Shown in pieces: positions 15,203 through 24,546 of a DNA stretch of 64,000 nucleotides (position 1 is the first letter of the stretch; the number at the start of each line of letters is the position of its first letter). The translations under genes were made by a program, and so were the position numbers. This DNA is from a virus: the IMG/VR virus record IMGVR_UViG_3300032311_001249, positions 1 through 64,000 of that record. One strand, written 5' to 3'. The notes under the pieces were generated by a model. It was not told the origin of the DNA. It made no database searches and worked only from the letters and a program-made list of their open reading frames with translations.

Positions 15203-18200
15203 TTAGATTAGTTCGTTAAAGTTAACTCCTGTTCCAGTTATCACTAGGTCAACCAAGATAAATTTCACTGGTCTTGTAGGTTTAATATAAACTGCTACAT
15301 TCAACACTCCTTGGTCTATACTTGCAGAAGTATTATTTCTTTCATCACAAACCAACATATAATCATAAACACCATTATTGTCTTTCATAAAGTCAAGTAT
15401 AGGTTTAAGAGTATTTGTTATTCTTGTTCTGGTTGTGATGGTGTTTGGTTCACCAATAAACTGAACAAGATTTGCTTGAATACTTTTAGCAAGCCATAGT
15501 GCTCCTCTACGAATTGAGATTTCTTTCAATGCGCTAGAATCTTTGATCAGAGTTGTGCTGTTCCAGTTTAAGTTTCCTTCTGGGAATCTAACAATTGGGT
15601 TCAAGCTTATTCTGCTGATAAGATCACGCTCACGTTGATTTGGATTGATTGCTAAATCATTGATATTAGCTAATTGACCATTATTAACTCCAAGAGGACT
15701 TGTCCAAGGATATTGTGAAAAGTCATTTCTAGCCAACAATGAAGCTTCGTATGCACTAGGTCCATACCAGTTAAATTTATCACTGTTTGTATCATAAGAC
15801 TTGATCCAGTTAGCATAGCTTACGCTGTAGCTGGAGTTTATTCCTTGATATAAGTTTCTAAGATAAGAATAAATGTTTCTTCCAAAGGTTGCATATTTTT
15901 CTGTTGGTTGATTTGTAAGAGGATCAATAAACAGATTTTTCTGACGTTGCACCACTTTATAATCTTTACCATTTACAAATATTTGTCTTAATGGGTCTTG
16001 TATGTGTAAGTGAGGAACTCCTCCTGCTGCTTTTCTAGTGTATCTAGCAAAGCTATCAAAGATGTTAAATATTACTTCCCAAGAATCTTGAAGAGCACTA
16101 TTCATAACAGTGCCATCATAAGGAGACAAGCTATCAGTGTTTACAAAATAAGTGTCATCATAATTGTAGCAAATACTTGGATCAGTAATGCAACTATCAC
16201 TTTGAACTGCTGCTCTTGTTGCCCACATAGTGGAAAGACCATTATCAATAGTAATATCTATAGGATATTCTACTGGATTTTCTACACCTCTGAGTGCTCT
16301 TTCTAGTTTTGAAGGCATGTTACCAATATCTTTTGCTATGCATGTGTTGTATGCAGCATCAGTGCATTGAGCAGTGTAACTACCAGTACCATACAACTTA
16401 TCAGCATATCCTTTAAGAGCGATACTAGCATTAAAATTAGAGAATATACTACCAGTTCTTTCACGGAACATTCTTACTGTTTTTTGAGGCAGATTGGTTG
16501 TGGTGTTGTTCCAGCAATTGTTTTGAGAGATGTATGGGTTAACATACATTTCAAGATAACCACTACCGTTATTAACAGTCTGTTCAATATAGAATGAACG
16601 ATCTGGTCCACCAAAATCATCATGAACTTTTCTATCACTGTTCAAACTACCAACAAACTGTTCAAGACGAATCTGATCTAATTTGTTGATGGTTGTTGTG
16701 ACTCTGCTTGGTTTGATTTTAAAGAAAGATACTATTAGAGAATCTTTGTATTTGTCATTTCCAAATTCAGTGCCAACGTTTTGATGCACCAATTCTGTTA
16801 TACTGCCTGTTGTACCATCAAATGTTTCTGATACTTTGAAATTTAAACGATCTTGTGGGACGTTAATCCATTCACCAGAAACTCCGGGGCACAGTTCATC
16901 GTAATATCCTGCTACTGCTGTTAAATCATCAAAATCTGTGGCAGGGTTAACATTAAGATTATCATTTACAGCAAGGTAATAACCAGTAAAGTCTTCTAGC
17001 TGTGCTGATTTTAGTTTGTTAATAACCACCATACCTGCACGCACATCATTATTAGGAATGTCTAATGCTGCATTACCATTTTCATAAACACCACATTTCC
17101 AATTGAATTGTTGATTTTTAAGAAGTTGATATTCTCCTACGCTTAGTGTTTTAGAGATTGGTTCTCCCAACACATAAAAGTTTGCATCATTTAATTGTGC
17201 ATCTCCTGTTACAGGATAGAAATTATATTTTTGATCTTCTGGTATTTGCAAGCCAAGAGAGGTGATGGTATTGCAAGTAAGACCTGTGTCTTTTGGAATA
17301 GAGCAGAATGATATTAAGCTGTCCACTGTAGAAGTGGATATTGCTGTATTTGACACAACCACTGTTGCTCCGTTTGCAGGAACACTTGATATGGTTCTCA
17401 CCAATACAGAATTAGCAACATCAGGGGATGCATTAAAATAATTCAAAGTTCCTGTTGAACCATTTGTGAATGATGCAAAGGTTGTACCTTGTGGAACCAA
17501 TACACCAGAAACAGTTTGACCAGATAATATACCTGCTGAAAGTGTGTGAACAGGACCAGTAAATCTAGCAATATATCTTGTTCCACTACCAACATTAGTT
17601 TGGTCAGGATCAGAAGAAATGCTTAGAGCACTTATAGGGTATCTGTTAATAACAGTGTACGATGTGTTTGTTCCAGAATCTGTGGATGATAATTGGAATA
17701 CTGCTAATCTATTATAAATGGAAGAATTTCCTTCTGTTATAAATTTTATAGAAGAAACTATGCTATCATATTCAAAAGGATTGTTGTGAATATATAGTGC
17801 TGTTGGACTTTCTACAATAGAATCCAAAGGACAATTCAAGTTGCTGGACCCATAACATATTTCTGTGGGAACAAAGTCTTGAGTTAACCAAGGATAGTCA
17901 TTTTGAATTGTTGAGAGAGGAATTGTTCTAAAGAAATTACAAACATTTTTCTCCACAGCAGAAAGACCAATCACTGGAAATATCAATGCATTATAATTTT
18001 CTGTGAAACCATAACCTGCACCACTACCATAAGGCATTCTGGTGAATGTTATAGCTGCATTGCTAGTTGTCAACAATTGTTTCACAGCATTATGAGAATA
18101 TCTTTCTGCTGGAGTTGTTGGAATACCAAAAATTTCTTCAAATTCTGTTAATGTTGATATTGGTGTAGGTTCATCTGTTGGTCCTTGAGGAGTAAAACCG

Positions 18201-18307
18201 GGAATAAAAACGTTTGTTCCTATAGCATTAACTGTTGCTTGTGCTATTTCTCTTTCGTTTATTACTACTCCGGGACTTTCTAATAGTGTATTTAATTTAG
18301 TAGCCAT
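15203..18307 (-). CDS. 18: gp18-like contractile tail sheath protein (large)
   Basis: 1034 aa from ATG 18305-18307, well above T4 gp18 (659 aa). The start ATKLNTLLESPGVVINEREI and the segment AAITFTRMPYGSGAGYGF are typical of contractile sheath proteins, and the C-terminal part (VRFPEGNLNW, SIRRGALWLAKSIQANL, NVAVYIKPTRPVKFILVDLV) matches the conserved sheath core. The extra length is in the middle, including a Thr/Ser/Val-rich beta segment around residues 265-340. Upstream of the ATG is a TATAAGTA box. An in-frame TTG 8 codons upstream is less likely. Confidence 0.92.
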   Translation of the reverse strand: MATKLNTLLESPGVVINEREIAQATVNAIGTNVFIPGFTPQGPTDEPTPISTLTEFEEIFGIPTTPAERYSHNAVKQLLTTSNAAITFTRMPYGSGAGYGFTENYNALIFPVIGLSAVEKNVCNFFRTIPLSTIQNDYPWLTQDFVPTEICYGSSNLNCPLDSIVESPTALYIHNNPFEYDSIVSSIKFITEGNSSIYNRLAVFQLSSTDSGTNTSYTVINRYPISALSISSDPDQTNVGSGTRYIARFTGPVHTLSAGILSGQTVSGVLVPQGTTFASFTNGSTGTLNYFNASPDVANSVLVRTISSVPANGATVVVSNTAISTSTVDSLISFCSIPKDTGLTCNTITSLGLQIPEDQKYNFYPVTGDAQLNDANFYVLGEPISKTLSVGEYQLLKNQQFNWKCGVYENGNAALDIPNNDVRAGMVVINKLKSAQLEDFTGYYLAVNDNLNVNPATDFDDLTAVAGYYDELCPGVSGEWINVPQDRLNFKVSETFDGTTGSITELVHQNVGTEFGNDKYKDSLIVSFFKIKPSRVTTTINKLDQIRLEQFVGSLNSDRKVHDDFGGPDRSFYIEQTVNNGSGYLEMYVNPYISQNNCWNNTTTNLPQKTVRMFRERTGSIFSNFNASIALKGYADKLYGTGSYTAQCTDAAYNTCIAKDIGNMPSKLERALRGVENPVEYPIDITIDNGLSTMWATRAAVQSDSCITDPSICYNYDDTYFVNTDSLSPYDGTVMNSALQDSWEVIFNIFDSFARYTRKAAGGVPHLHIQDPLRQIFVNGKDYKVVQRQKNLFIDPLTNQPTEKYATFGRNIYSYLRNLYQGINSSYSVSYANWIKSYDTNSDKFNWYGPSAYEASLLARNDFSQYPWTSPLGVNNGQLANINDLAINPNQRERDLISRISLNPIVRFPEGNLNWNSTTLIKDSSALKEISIRRGALWLAKSIQANLVQFIGEPNTITTRTRITNTLKPILDFMKDNNGVYDYMLVCDERNNTSASIDQGVLNVAVYIKPTRPVKFILVDLVITGTGVNFNELI

Positions 18308-18315
18308 TATATGAT

Positions 18316-18323
18316 TACTTATA
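18316..18323 (-). promoter_or_regulatory. Late promoter box TATAAGTA for gene 18
   Basis: One mismatch from TATAAATA, 8 nt before ATG 18307. Confidence 0.5.
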
Positions 18324-18357
18324 TTTTTCAAGAAAAATCTTATTTATTCTCAAAAAA

Positions 18358-18996
18358 TTAAAGCAATGACATTTTTAATTGACTAAACTCAAAAGAAAAA
18401 CTAGATTCTAGTTCTGATGTTTCTCTGTAGCTTGCATCTATACTACCCAAAATTGTTGGAAAAGCGCCAATATAATCCCATCTGGCTGTTGGTTTTTCAT
18501 ATTCATCCAATGCATAAATACTAAAAATACTGGAATAATCGCAGAGATGAGCATTAGAGTCTGGATTTAAGCCTTTATAATCAAATTGAGAATAATTCTC
18601 ATCGTTTTGAATATCAAGCCATTTATAAAGAATAAAATAATTATCAAATCTATTATCTATTGTGAATTTTACATTAACAGGAGCAAATGATGGTCTTGAT
18701 AATCCTGAAAATTTAAGAGTTTGGCCAGAATAAGCCTGTTCTATTTTATTCACCTGTATTTCTGGAACAACAAATCCCCAAATACTCATTTGAAGTCTTT
18801 CCAAATTACCACCATTACAAAAACGATTTTCTTTTTTTAGTATGGGTTTTAAAATATTAGGAATGTTCATAACCAAAGAAAATTTATCCTTTCTAGTTAT
18901 ATTCAGTTGACTCTGTTGAGAAGTAAAATAACCATTCACATCAGTAACTGGAACTGGACAGGTCAGATTGGGAATTTCTGGTTTTTCGTTTGCCAT
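18358..18996 (-). CDS. 19: gp19-like tail tube protein
   Basis: 212 aa from ATG 18994-18996 (T4 gp19 163 aa). It lies directly downstream of the large terminase and upstream of the sheath. The pattern of alternating beta strands, the WGFVVPEIQVNKIEQAYSG turn and the C-terminal strand pair with SIDASYRETSELESSFSFEF fit the tail tube fold shared by gp19, gp48 and gp54. It should polymerise into the hexameric inner tube. The start was chosen because a perfect late box lies exactly 5 nt upstream; an upstream in-frame start would read across that promoter. Confidence 0.75.
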   Translation of the reverse strand: MANEKPEIPNLTCPVPVTDVNGYFTSQQSQLNITRKDKFSLVMNIPNILKPILKKENRFCNGGNLERLQMSIWGFVVPEIQVNKIEQAYSGQTLKFSGLSRPSFAPVNVKFTIDNRFDNYFILYKWLDIQNDENYSQFDYKGLNPDSNAHLCDYSSIFSIYALDEYEKPTARWDYIGAFPTILGSIDASYRETSELESSFSFEFSQLKMSLL

Positions 18997-19001
18997 TATA
19001 T

Positions 19002-19009
19002 TATTTATA
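19002..19009 (-). promoter_or_regulatory. Late promoter box TATAAATA for gene 19
   Basis: Perfect consensus, 5 nt before ATG 18996. It overlaps the stop codon of gene 17. Confidence 0.7.
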
Positions 19010-20705
19010 CAAACTCCCAAGAGGAATTTTCTAATAAATCTTGATATTTATCAGGTAAAGATGTGGTATAAACATTGTTAGGATTAAAAAATACATTAAA
19101 TTCCTTGCCACCCCCCACATCTCTGATTGGTTTATTTTCATTTCCTAAATAATTATTAACAATATTAGAAAGGTGTTGGTTTGGGTCTAATATAGCACTT
19201 GGTTTTCCAGCATCATCATATTCTGTAATATCTAAATATTTTTCACAAATATCTTTTTCTAATAAAACTAAAGCCCAAACCAAAGCCATAACACGGTCAT
19301 CATGATGTCCTTTTTTTGCTGCCCATGTTTTATTTTGTTTTCTTATAAATGTTTCAAATTCTCTTATTGTGTTTACATCAAATATTTTAACACTCTGTTT
19401 TTTTTCCACAAAATATTTTAAATTTTGAATTCCGGTATATTTTGAATTTTGATGACAAAAGATTCCCGGATTTTGATAAACTCCTCTTTTATCATTTTTC
19501 ATATTAAATGAAACTATATTGTCATAATTATGAACATTAATAAGAGCATCCAAAACTTGACCTCCTTCTTTATTTCTTTCTATACAAAGAAACGGCCTGC
19601 CCCAACTTCTTGCTATTTGGTTTAATTTTTCTGCAAACACCCAAGGCTGCATTTTATTACTAGCAAAAACTGCACATTGCTCTATTTCATTAGGGTCTGT
19701 TATATCCATTATTTGTGCTATGGTATAGTCTTGTCCAACACCTTCTGCCACATCAACCCCTATGCTTATTATTCTGTCTTTTTGTTTTTCTTTCCAAACA
19801 AAATATTCTCCACCATCAAAAGAATAAACTGCTGGATGTGCCTCTGATTTCATTCTTTCTATAACAGCAGCATTAAGAGCAGCAGTTCCATTTTCCAAGA
19901 ATTCGATTTCGAATTCTTGCTTCCATGTGTCCATGTCATAGTTGATGCTGGCCAACTGTTCTTTAACCCAATCTTGATCTCTTCCCGGAACTTCTGAATA
20001 GTGTATTTTTACAGCGGTCCATTTATTTTTAGGAGCATTTTTAAATATTTCATAAAATTTACCTTCTGCTCCTTTTGGAGTGGAAATGAGAACTATTTTA
20101 GCAGATTTAGAAGATGAAATGGTGGGCATCACGGATTTAAAGAAAGGATCAGCAATCTGTGAAGCAATGTGAGCAAACTCATCAACAAAAAGAAGATTTA
20201 CAGATTTACCACGAATACCACTTTCTGATGTGGTGGACACGAATATTTTACTACCATTTTTAAGTTTTAAAACTTCTTTGGTAAATTCTACAACTCCTGC
20301 CTTTAACCAATTTGGCAATTCTTCATATGCTAATTTTATACGTTCTAATATTTCTTTAGCTTGATCTTCTTTGTTAGCTAATATAGCTACTTGATAATCT
20401 TTATTAAAAATAACATTCCATAAGCAAACTATGGTCATGAGAGTACTTTTTCCTATCTGACGACTAGCACATATTATGGTTCTTTTATTATCTAAAATTT
20501 TTAATATAGCATTTTTTTGAGCTTCGAATAATTTTATTTTCTGTCTTCCTTTATCAAGATTAACTATATAGAAATAATTTTCTGCAAAATAAGAAATATC
20601 TTGCATGCATTTTTTCATCTCTAATGCTTGTTCTGGAGTATATTGAATGGTTATATCAACCGGAAGACTCTCGTTATTATTTAAATATTTGTCTGTTTTT
20701 TTCAC
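19005..20705 (-). CDS. 17: gp17-like large terminase subunit (ATPase/nuclease)
   Basis: 566 aa (T4 gp17 610 aa). The ATPase Walker A SRQIGKST is at residues 81-88 (T4 SRQLGKTT) and Walker B LLFVDEF has D175-E176. The RNase H-like nuclease follows with SIGVDVAEGVGQDYT and the late acidic HHDDRVMAL. It is the packaging motor that cuts concatemeric DNA and drives it through the portal. The start is a GTG (20703-20705) with no clear late box; the T4 protein has a longer N-terminus, and no better ATG was found upstream. Confidence 0.95.
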   Translation of the reverse strand: MKKTDKYLNNNESLPVDITIQYTPEQALEMKKCMQDISYFAENYFYIVNLDKGRQKIKLFEAQKNAILKILDNKRTIICASRQIGKSTLMTIVCLWNVIFNKDYQVAILANKEDQAKEILERIKLAYEELPNWLKAGVVEFTKEVLKLKNGSKIFVSTTSESGIRGKSVNLLFVDEFAHIASQIADPFFKSVMPTISSSKSAKIVLISTPKGAEGKFYEIFKNAPKNKWTAVKIHYSEVPGRDQDWVKEQLASINYDMDTWKQEFEIEFLENGTAALNAAVIERMKSEAHPAVYSFDGGEYFVWKEKQKDRIISIGVDVAEGVGQDYTIAQIMDITDPNEIEQCAVFASNKMQPWVFAEKLNQIARSWGRPFLCIERNKEGGQVLDALINVHNYDNIVSFNMKNDKRGVYQNPGIFCHQNSKYTGIQNLKYFVEKKQSVKIFDVNTIREFETFIRKQNKTWAAKKGHHDDRVMALVWALVLLEKDICEKYLDITEYDDAGKPSAILDPNQHLSNIVNNYLGNENKPIRDVGGGKEFNVFFNPNNVYTTSLPDKYQDLLENSSWEFV

Positions 20706-20764
20706 TGTTCTGGATATTTTTACTTATTTTGACAAAAAATATAAAAATGAAGTAAATAACATAT

Positions 20765-21631
20765 ATGGAAAACGATTTAGTATCACTATATGAAAGCAAC
20801 TATCTTCGCGGAAGATTAGTTCAAGAAAACACAAAACCTGATTATCTTGATTTGGATAAAGATGGTAATAAGACAGAATCTATGAAAAAAGCTGCAAAAG
20901 ATGCAGAACACGACTCTGATGAAGATGAAGATGAAGAAACTCATGACGAAGCTGTGAAACGTAAATTTAAAAAATCAAATAAAAAATCTATGAAAACCAA
21001 AAGCAAAAAACCAGTTAATGCTGGCGAAATATATGGAGACTCCTTCCAACGCTCTGAAAATATTTTTGATCAAATTTTAAGAGAAATGGATGAGATGGGC
21101 GGAAATTACGATTCTTCTTCTATGGAAGAATCTGATGATGTGTTCGGTGCATCAGATACATCTGATGAAAGTGAACAAACATTCACTCTAAGCGAACTTA
21201 GAAGCATGACTCTTAGCCAGTTAGCTGCTCTCTTGGAAGGTGAAGATGAAGGTGAAGAAGAAGATTACTCTTTCGAAGATGAAAATTATGATGAAGGAGA
21301 TGTTCCTAGCGAATCATATGGTTTCACTGGCGGAGAAGGCAATTACAAAGGAGATCAAGGCAACTATGATGGTAAAGCTAAAAAACAAGCTCCTACCAGC
21401 CATGTAAAAGCTAATGGTGATGCTGATTTTGGCAAAGCTGATACTGGTTTTGATCCAGAAGACACAGAAGGTTCAGAAGGTTCTTTCTTGGGAGACCAAG
21501 ATGAATATGATGGTAAGGCAAAGAAACAGGCACCCTCTAGCCATGTAAAAGCTAATGGTGATGCAGATTTCGGAAAAGCCAAAACAGGTTACAAAACCAA
21601 CAGCGGTAAAAAAGATAAAAATTATTTCTAA
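20765..21631 (+). CDS. Acidic repeat protein with capsid-targeting-like N-terminus (288 aa)
   Basis: Not recognised. The N-terminus MENDLVSLYESNYLRGRLVQ fits the shared N-terminal signature and is followed by a possible gp21 cleavage after E21 (LVQE, the same four residues as in gp23). The middle alternates acidic runs with a lysine-rich block. The C-terminal third has two 47-residue copies containing YDGKAKKQAP and HVKANGDADFGKA. The composition suggests a disordered internal head or core protein (inference). It ends before a strong terminator, and a weak AGTAAATA box lies 6 nt before its ATG. Confidence 0.65.
   Translation: MENDLVSLYESNYLRGRLVQENTKPDYLDLDKDGNKTESMKKAAKDAEHDSDEDEDEETHDEAVKRKFKKSNKKSMKTKSKKPVNAGEIYGDSFQRSENIFDQILREMDEMGGNYDSSSMEESDDVFGASDTSDESEQTFTLSELRSMTLSQLAALLEGEDEGEEEDYSFEDENYDEGDVPSESYGFTGGEGNYKGDQGNYDGKAKKQAPTSHVKANGDADFGKADTGFDPEDTEGSEGSFLGDQDEYDGKAKKQAPSSHVKANGDADFGKAKTGYKTNSGKKDKNYF
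21350..21628 (+). repeat. Tandem 141-bp coding repeat in the acidic protein
   Basis: Two in-frame copies (about 21350-21490 and 21491-21628) encode near-identical 47-residue units starting GDQ and containing DGKAKKQAP and KANGDADFGKA. Confidence 0.7.
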
Positions 21632-21650
21632 TAAAATAGATAAAAATTTC

Positions 21651-21680
21651 AAAAAACCCAAGTGAAAACTTGGGTTTTTT
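21651..21680 (+). terminator. Terminator after the acidic repeat protein
   Basis: A 13-bp stem with a GAAA tetraloop and T-run separates the acidic protein from the fibre genes. Confidence 0.85.
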
Positions 21681-21705
21681 GTTGTTTATAAATATCATTC
21701 CTATA

Positions 21706-21713
21706 TATAAATA
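21706..21713 (+). promoter_or_regulatory. Late promoter box TATAAATA for fibre B
   Basis: Perfect consensus, 5 nt before ATG 21719. A second perfect copy lies upstream at 21687-21694. Confidence 0.7.
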
Positions 21714-21718
21714 CTAGT

Positions 21719-22819
21719 ATGTATTATTATTTGCCTAACAATTTAGTTAACAGAACCATGTATGTTGGTGATTCTTTAAATTTATTGAATGCTTGTTTTA
21801 CTGGTTTGGATACTGGTTTGTACAATCTCTCTGTTTTTACTTTAAATAGAACAAACTTTTTAAGCACCACAATGATTTCTGTAAGTTCTAGATTACAGAC
21901 ACAGATAAACAATCTTCAAGTTTCTAGTATTAGTATTCCTAATAATATAGTTCCTTTTTTTGGTTTTACTTTTAGAAATACATCATACACTAATTTTGAT
22001 ATAGCATTAAGCGCAAAAGGAAGTGGTAGTATATTAGCACAAGTTCCAGACAACACTCCTGTTGGTGGAAACAAAAGAGGTAGAAATTCTGTTGATTGGC
22101 AAAAAAGCAGAAGTGACGCATCTCAAGTTGTTAGTGGAAACTTTTCAGTATTAGGCGGAGGAGACAGCAATACAGTGAATGGTAACTATTCCTTTATAGG
22201 TGGTGGTCAACAGAATATAGTGCTTGGCGATTATTCTGGAATAACAGGAGGAAGAGGAAATAGTGCTTTGAGTGCTTATTCCACTATAGCAGGAGGACAG
22301 AATAATGCTGCTGCACAATTTTCTTTTGTTGGAGGTGGTTTAAACAATAGTGCATTAGCTAGTGCAAGTGTTATACCGGGAGGAAACGGTGCTGTAACAT
22401 ATCATGTAGGTCAATTCTCTCATGCTAATGGATTTTTCGCTAGTGCTGGTGATGCACAGTTCAGTCGTTTCATATTAAGAGGAACCACAAACAGTTCTAA
22501 TAGAAGCACATTATTAAAACCATCAGGCAACACAAATTTTACCATGCCTAATAATAGAGTATGGGATATGAATATAAAAGTAACAGCGGTAGATATAAAT
22601 GGCACAACCAACAGCTATAATGCAAATTTTGTAACTAGAAATCTTTCTAATACATTAAGTAGTATTTCTGGTCAAGGAGTTAGAACAGACGCAAACACTA
22701 ATCTAAATTTAACAGTAAGTTCAAACAATGTTGTGTGTTTTAGTGCATTAAGTCTTGATAGTGCTACATGGTATTGGACAGCCGTGGTGGACACTGTTGA
22801 TGTGGCAATACCTTTATAA
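21719..22819 (+). CDS. Tail fibre/adhesin-like protein B
   Basis: 366 aa. The order is an N-terminal segment with DSLNLLNACFTGLDTGLYNL, a GNKRGRNSVDWQKSR module near 115-130, six YadA-like head repeats (NYSFIGGGQQNIV type, about 135-230), then a C-terminal domain with GDAQFSRFIL, RVWDMNIKV and the end motif TWYWTAVVDT. The GNKRG and TWYWTA modules are shared with fibre C, and the GNKRG module also with fibre A. It is probably a trimeric receptor-binding or decoration protein. A perfect late box lies 5 nt before its ATG. The end of the gene is followed one base later by fibre C. Confidence 0.75.
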   Translation: MYYYLPNNLVNRTMYVGDSLNLLNACFTGLDTGLYNLSVFTLNRTNFLSTTMISVSSRLQTQINNLQVSSISIPNNIVPFFGFTFRNTSYTNFDIALSAKGSGSILAQVPDNTPVGGNKRGRNSVDWQKSRSDASQVVSGNFSVLGGGDSNTVNGNYSFIGGGQQNIVLGDYSGITGGRGNSALSAYSTIAGGQNNAAAQFSFVGGGLNNSALASASVIPGGNGAVTYHVGQFSHANGFFASAGDAQFSRFILRGTTNSSNRSTLLKPSGNTNFTMPNNRVWDMNIKVTAVDINGTTNSYNANFVTRNLSNTLSSISGQGVRTDANTNLNLTVSSNNVVCFSALSLDSATWYWTAVVDTVDVAIPL

Positions 22820-22820
22820 T

Positions 22821-23993
22821 ATGGGATATTTTAGTTCAACAATAGATTTAGATACTTGTATAGGAAATTCTCTGAATACATTCAATCAGAATTTCACAAG
22901 TTTAGATTTAAATACAAAGGAATTATCAACTATATCTCAAACAAGAACAGATTTTTTAAGTTCTAGAATGGAATCTGTTAGTGCAGATATTTCTAGCACT
23001 CTAACATTTTATAATTTTGTTAGTAGTTTCCCAAACGATTCTGTTGCGGTTATGGTTTTTTCTGGCAACAACAATTCTTTTGACAATGCTGATACTGGTA
23101 TAATAGCTGGTGGTACTGGTGCAACATTAGCACAAGCTCCCGGTCCTTTTATTGCAACAGGAAATAAAAGAGGACAATTTGTAACAGATTTTCAGGAAAC
23201 AAGATCAGAATTAGCACATGTAGCATCTTCTGATTATTCTGTTTTGTTGAATGGTAGTTCGAATACAATCTCTGGTTCAAATGGAAGATACGGATTTATA
23301 GGATGTGGGAATTTAAACTTAATAGCAGCAAATTATTCCACTATTTTATGTGGAACATCAAATAAACTTATTAATTTTTATGGTTTTGCATGTGGTGTTA
23401 ATAATACAAATGCTTATGGAACTCATAGCTTTATATGTGGATCAAATAACACAAATTCGTATGCTACAGCAGGTCCAAATCCTCTTACAACTAATTCAAC
23501 AGGATCAGGAGCCTATATGTTTGGCTCTAATGGAGTGAGTTATTACGAAAATCAGGGAATATATTCTAACGGAATGAATAATTTTAGAAGTGGAGATAGT
23601 CAGCAAACTGTTTTACTTTTTAGAGACATCACAACTAGTGCAACCAAAATAAAACATATGGGACCAGTTTCTGTGAATAATTACAATGTCACATTGCCTA
23701 ATTTTCTACCAATAAACACTAATGTTGTATGGAATATGAAATTAAATGTTGTGGGAGTAACATCAGCAGGAGATGTATCATTTTTTAATGTATCATCTTT
23801 TATAATAAGAAGAACTAGTTCTTCTTTGAATATATTATCTGGTGGGGGTGTATATAATGGTCTTAATGCTACAAAACTAACACTATCTGCTATACAAAAC
23901 TATCTTGTCGTTATTGATGTAGAGCAAACTGATAATAAAACTTGGTATTGGACTGCTTTGGTGGAAACTTTACAAACAAGATACAACTCTTGA
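22821..23993 (+). CDS. Tail fibre/adhesin-like protein C
   Basis: 390 aa from ATG 22821, one base after the fibre B stop (TAATATG); a start 22 codons upstream would lie inside fibre B and is rejected. The architecture is the same as fibre B: SLNTFNQNFTSLDLN near the start, GNKRGQFVTDFQETR, degenerate head repeats (NAYGTHSFICGSNNTN type), then a C-terminal domain with VVWNMKLNV and TWYWTALVET. The receptor-facing repeat part has diverged most, the N- and C-terminal modules least. It is a paralogue produced by tandem duplication and is probably a structural host-binding protein. Confidence 0.75.
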   Translation: MGYFSSTIDLDTCIGNSLNTFNQNFTSLDLNTKELSTISQTRTDFLSSRMESVSADISSTLTFYNFVSSFPNDSVAVMVFSGNNNSFDNADTGIIAGGTGATLAQAPGPFIATGNKRGQFVTDFQETRSELAHVASSDYSVLLNGSSNTISGSNGRYGFIGCGNLNLIAANYSTILCGTSNKLINFYGFACGVNNTNAYGTHSFICGSNNTNSYATAGPNPLTTNSTGSGAYMFGSNGVSYYENQGIYSNGMNNFRSGDSQQTVLLFRDITTSATKIKHMGPVSVNNYNVTLPNFLPINTNVVWNMKLNVVGVTSAGDVSFFNVSSFIIRRTSSSLNILSGGGVYNGLNATKLTLSAIQNYLVVIDVEQTDNKTWYWTALVETLQTRYNS

Positions 23994-23995
23994 TA

Positions 23996-24316
23996 TTATA
24001 ACAGTTTATCTTTTGATTTTTGAAAAGATTCTATACAAATTTTGTAACAAACATCAATAAGTTCATCTATTTTTTTGTTAGTCGCTTTTATATCTTTGTT
24101 ATTTTTGTTTGATAATTTGTATTTATATAAAAGAGAAACAACCCCATCTTCTCTGTTGGATAACACAATGTATGTATCATCTATTTCATATTCTTCTATA
24201 AATTTTTTAAAATAGTCTTTTTTATATTTTTCCGTTTTTTCTGTAACTAAATCTACAAAAACAACATCATCATTTTTTAAAAAACAAAACCCGTTTATAA
24301 TTTTATTTTTTTCCAT
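23996..24316 (-). CDS. Hypothetical protein (106 aa)
   Basis: Not recognised. A small mixed alpha/beta protein, lysine rich, ending in a helix. It is the last gene of the minus-strand operon that begins at 27.1 kb and overlaps its upstream neighbour by 14 bases. It meets fibre C tail to tail, with no terminator between them. Confidence 0.55.
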   Translation of the reverse strand: MEKNKIINGFCFLKNDDVVFVDLVTEKTEKYKKDYFKKFIEEYEIDDTYIVLSNREDGVVSLLYKYKLSNKNNKDIKATNKKIDELIDVCYKICIESFQKSKDKLL

Positions 24317-24545
24317 TTCTACTACTTAAAATTTTTGTAACATCCAAATATTTTTTCATGCATTTTGGGCATGCTATAAAATGTCTTTTATTTGAATCAT
24401 ATCCTACATGAAATTTACCATAACACTTATTGCAAGAATTGGATGGTTTTGATTTTAATGGTATTTGAAAAGAATCTAAAACTTTTTCTTCTTTTTCATT
24501 TACGCTGTATGTGTATCCGCCAAATATTGAAAAATAATAACTCAT
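24303..24545 (-). CDS. Small zinc-ribbon-like protein (80 aa)
   Basis: Two cysteine pairs, CNKCYGKFH and CPKCMKKY, about 20 residues apart form a probable zinc ribbon in the C-terminal half. The N-terminus is hydrophobic and aromatic. The role is unknown. It sits in the 24-27 kb operon and overlaps the next gene by 14 bases. Confidence 0.6.
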   Translation of the reverse strand: MSYYFSIFGGYTYSVNEKEEKVLDSFQIPLKSKPSNSCNKCYGKFHVGYDSNKRHFIACPKCMKKYLDVTKILSSRNGKK

Positions 24546-24546
24546 G

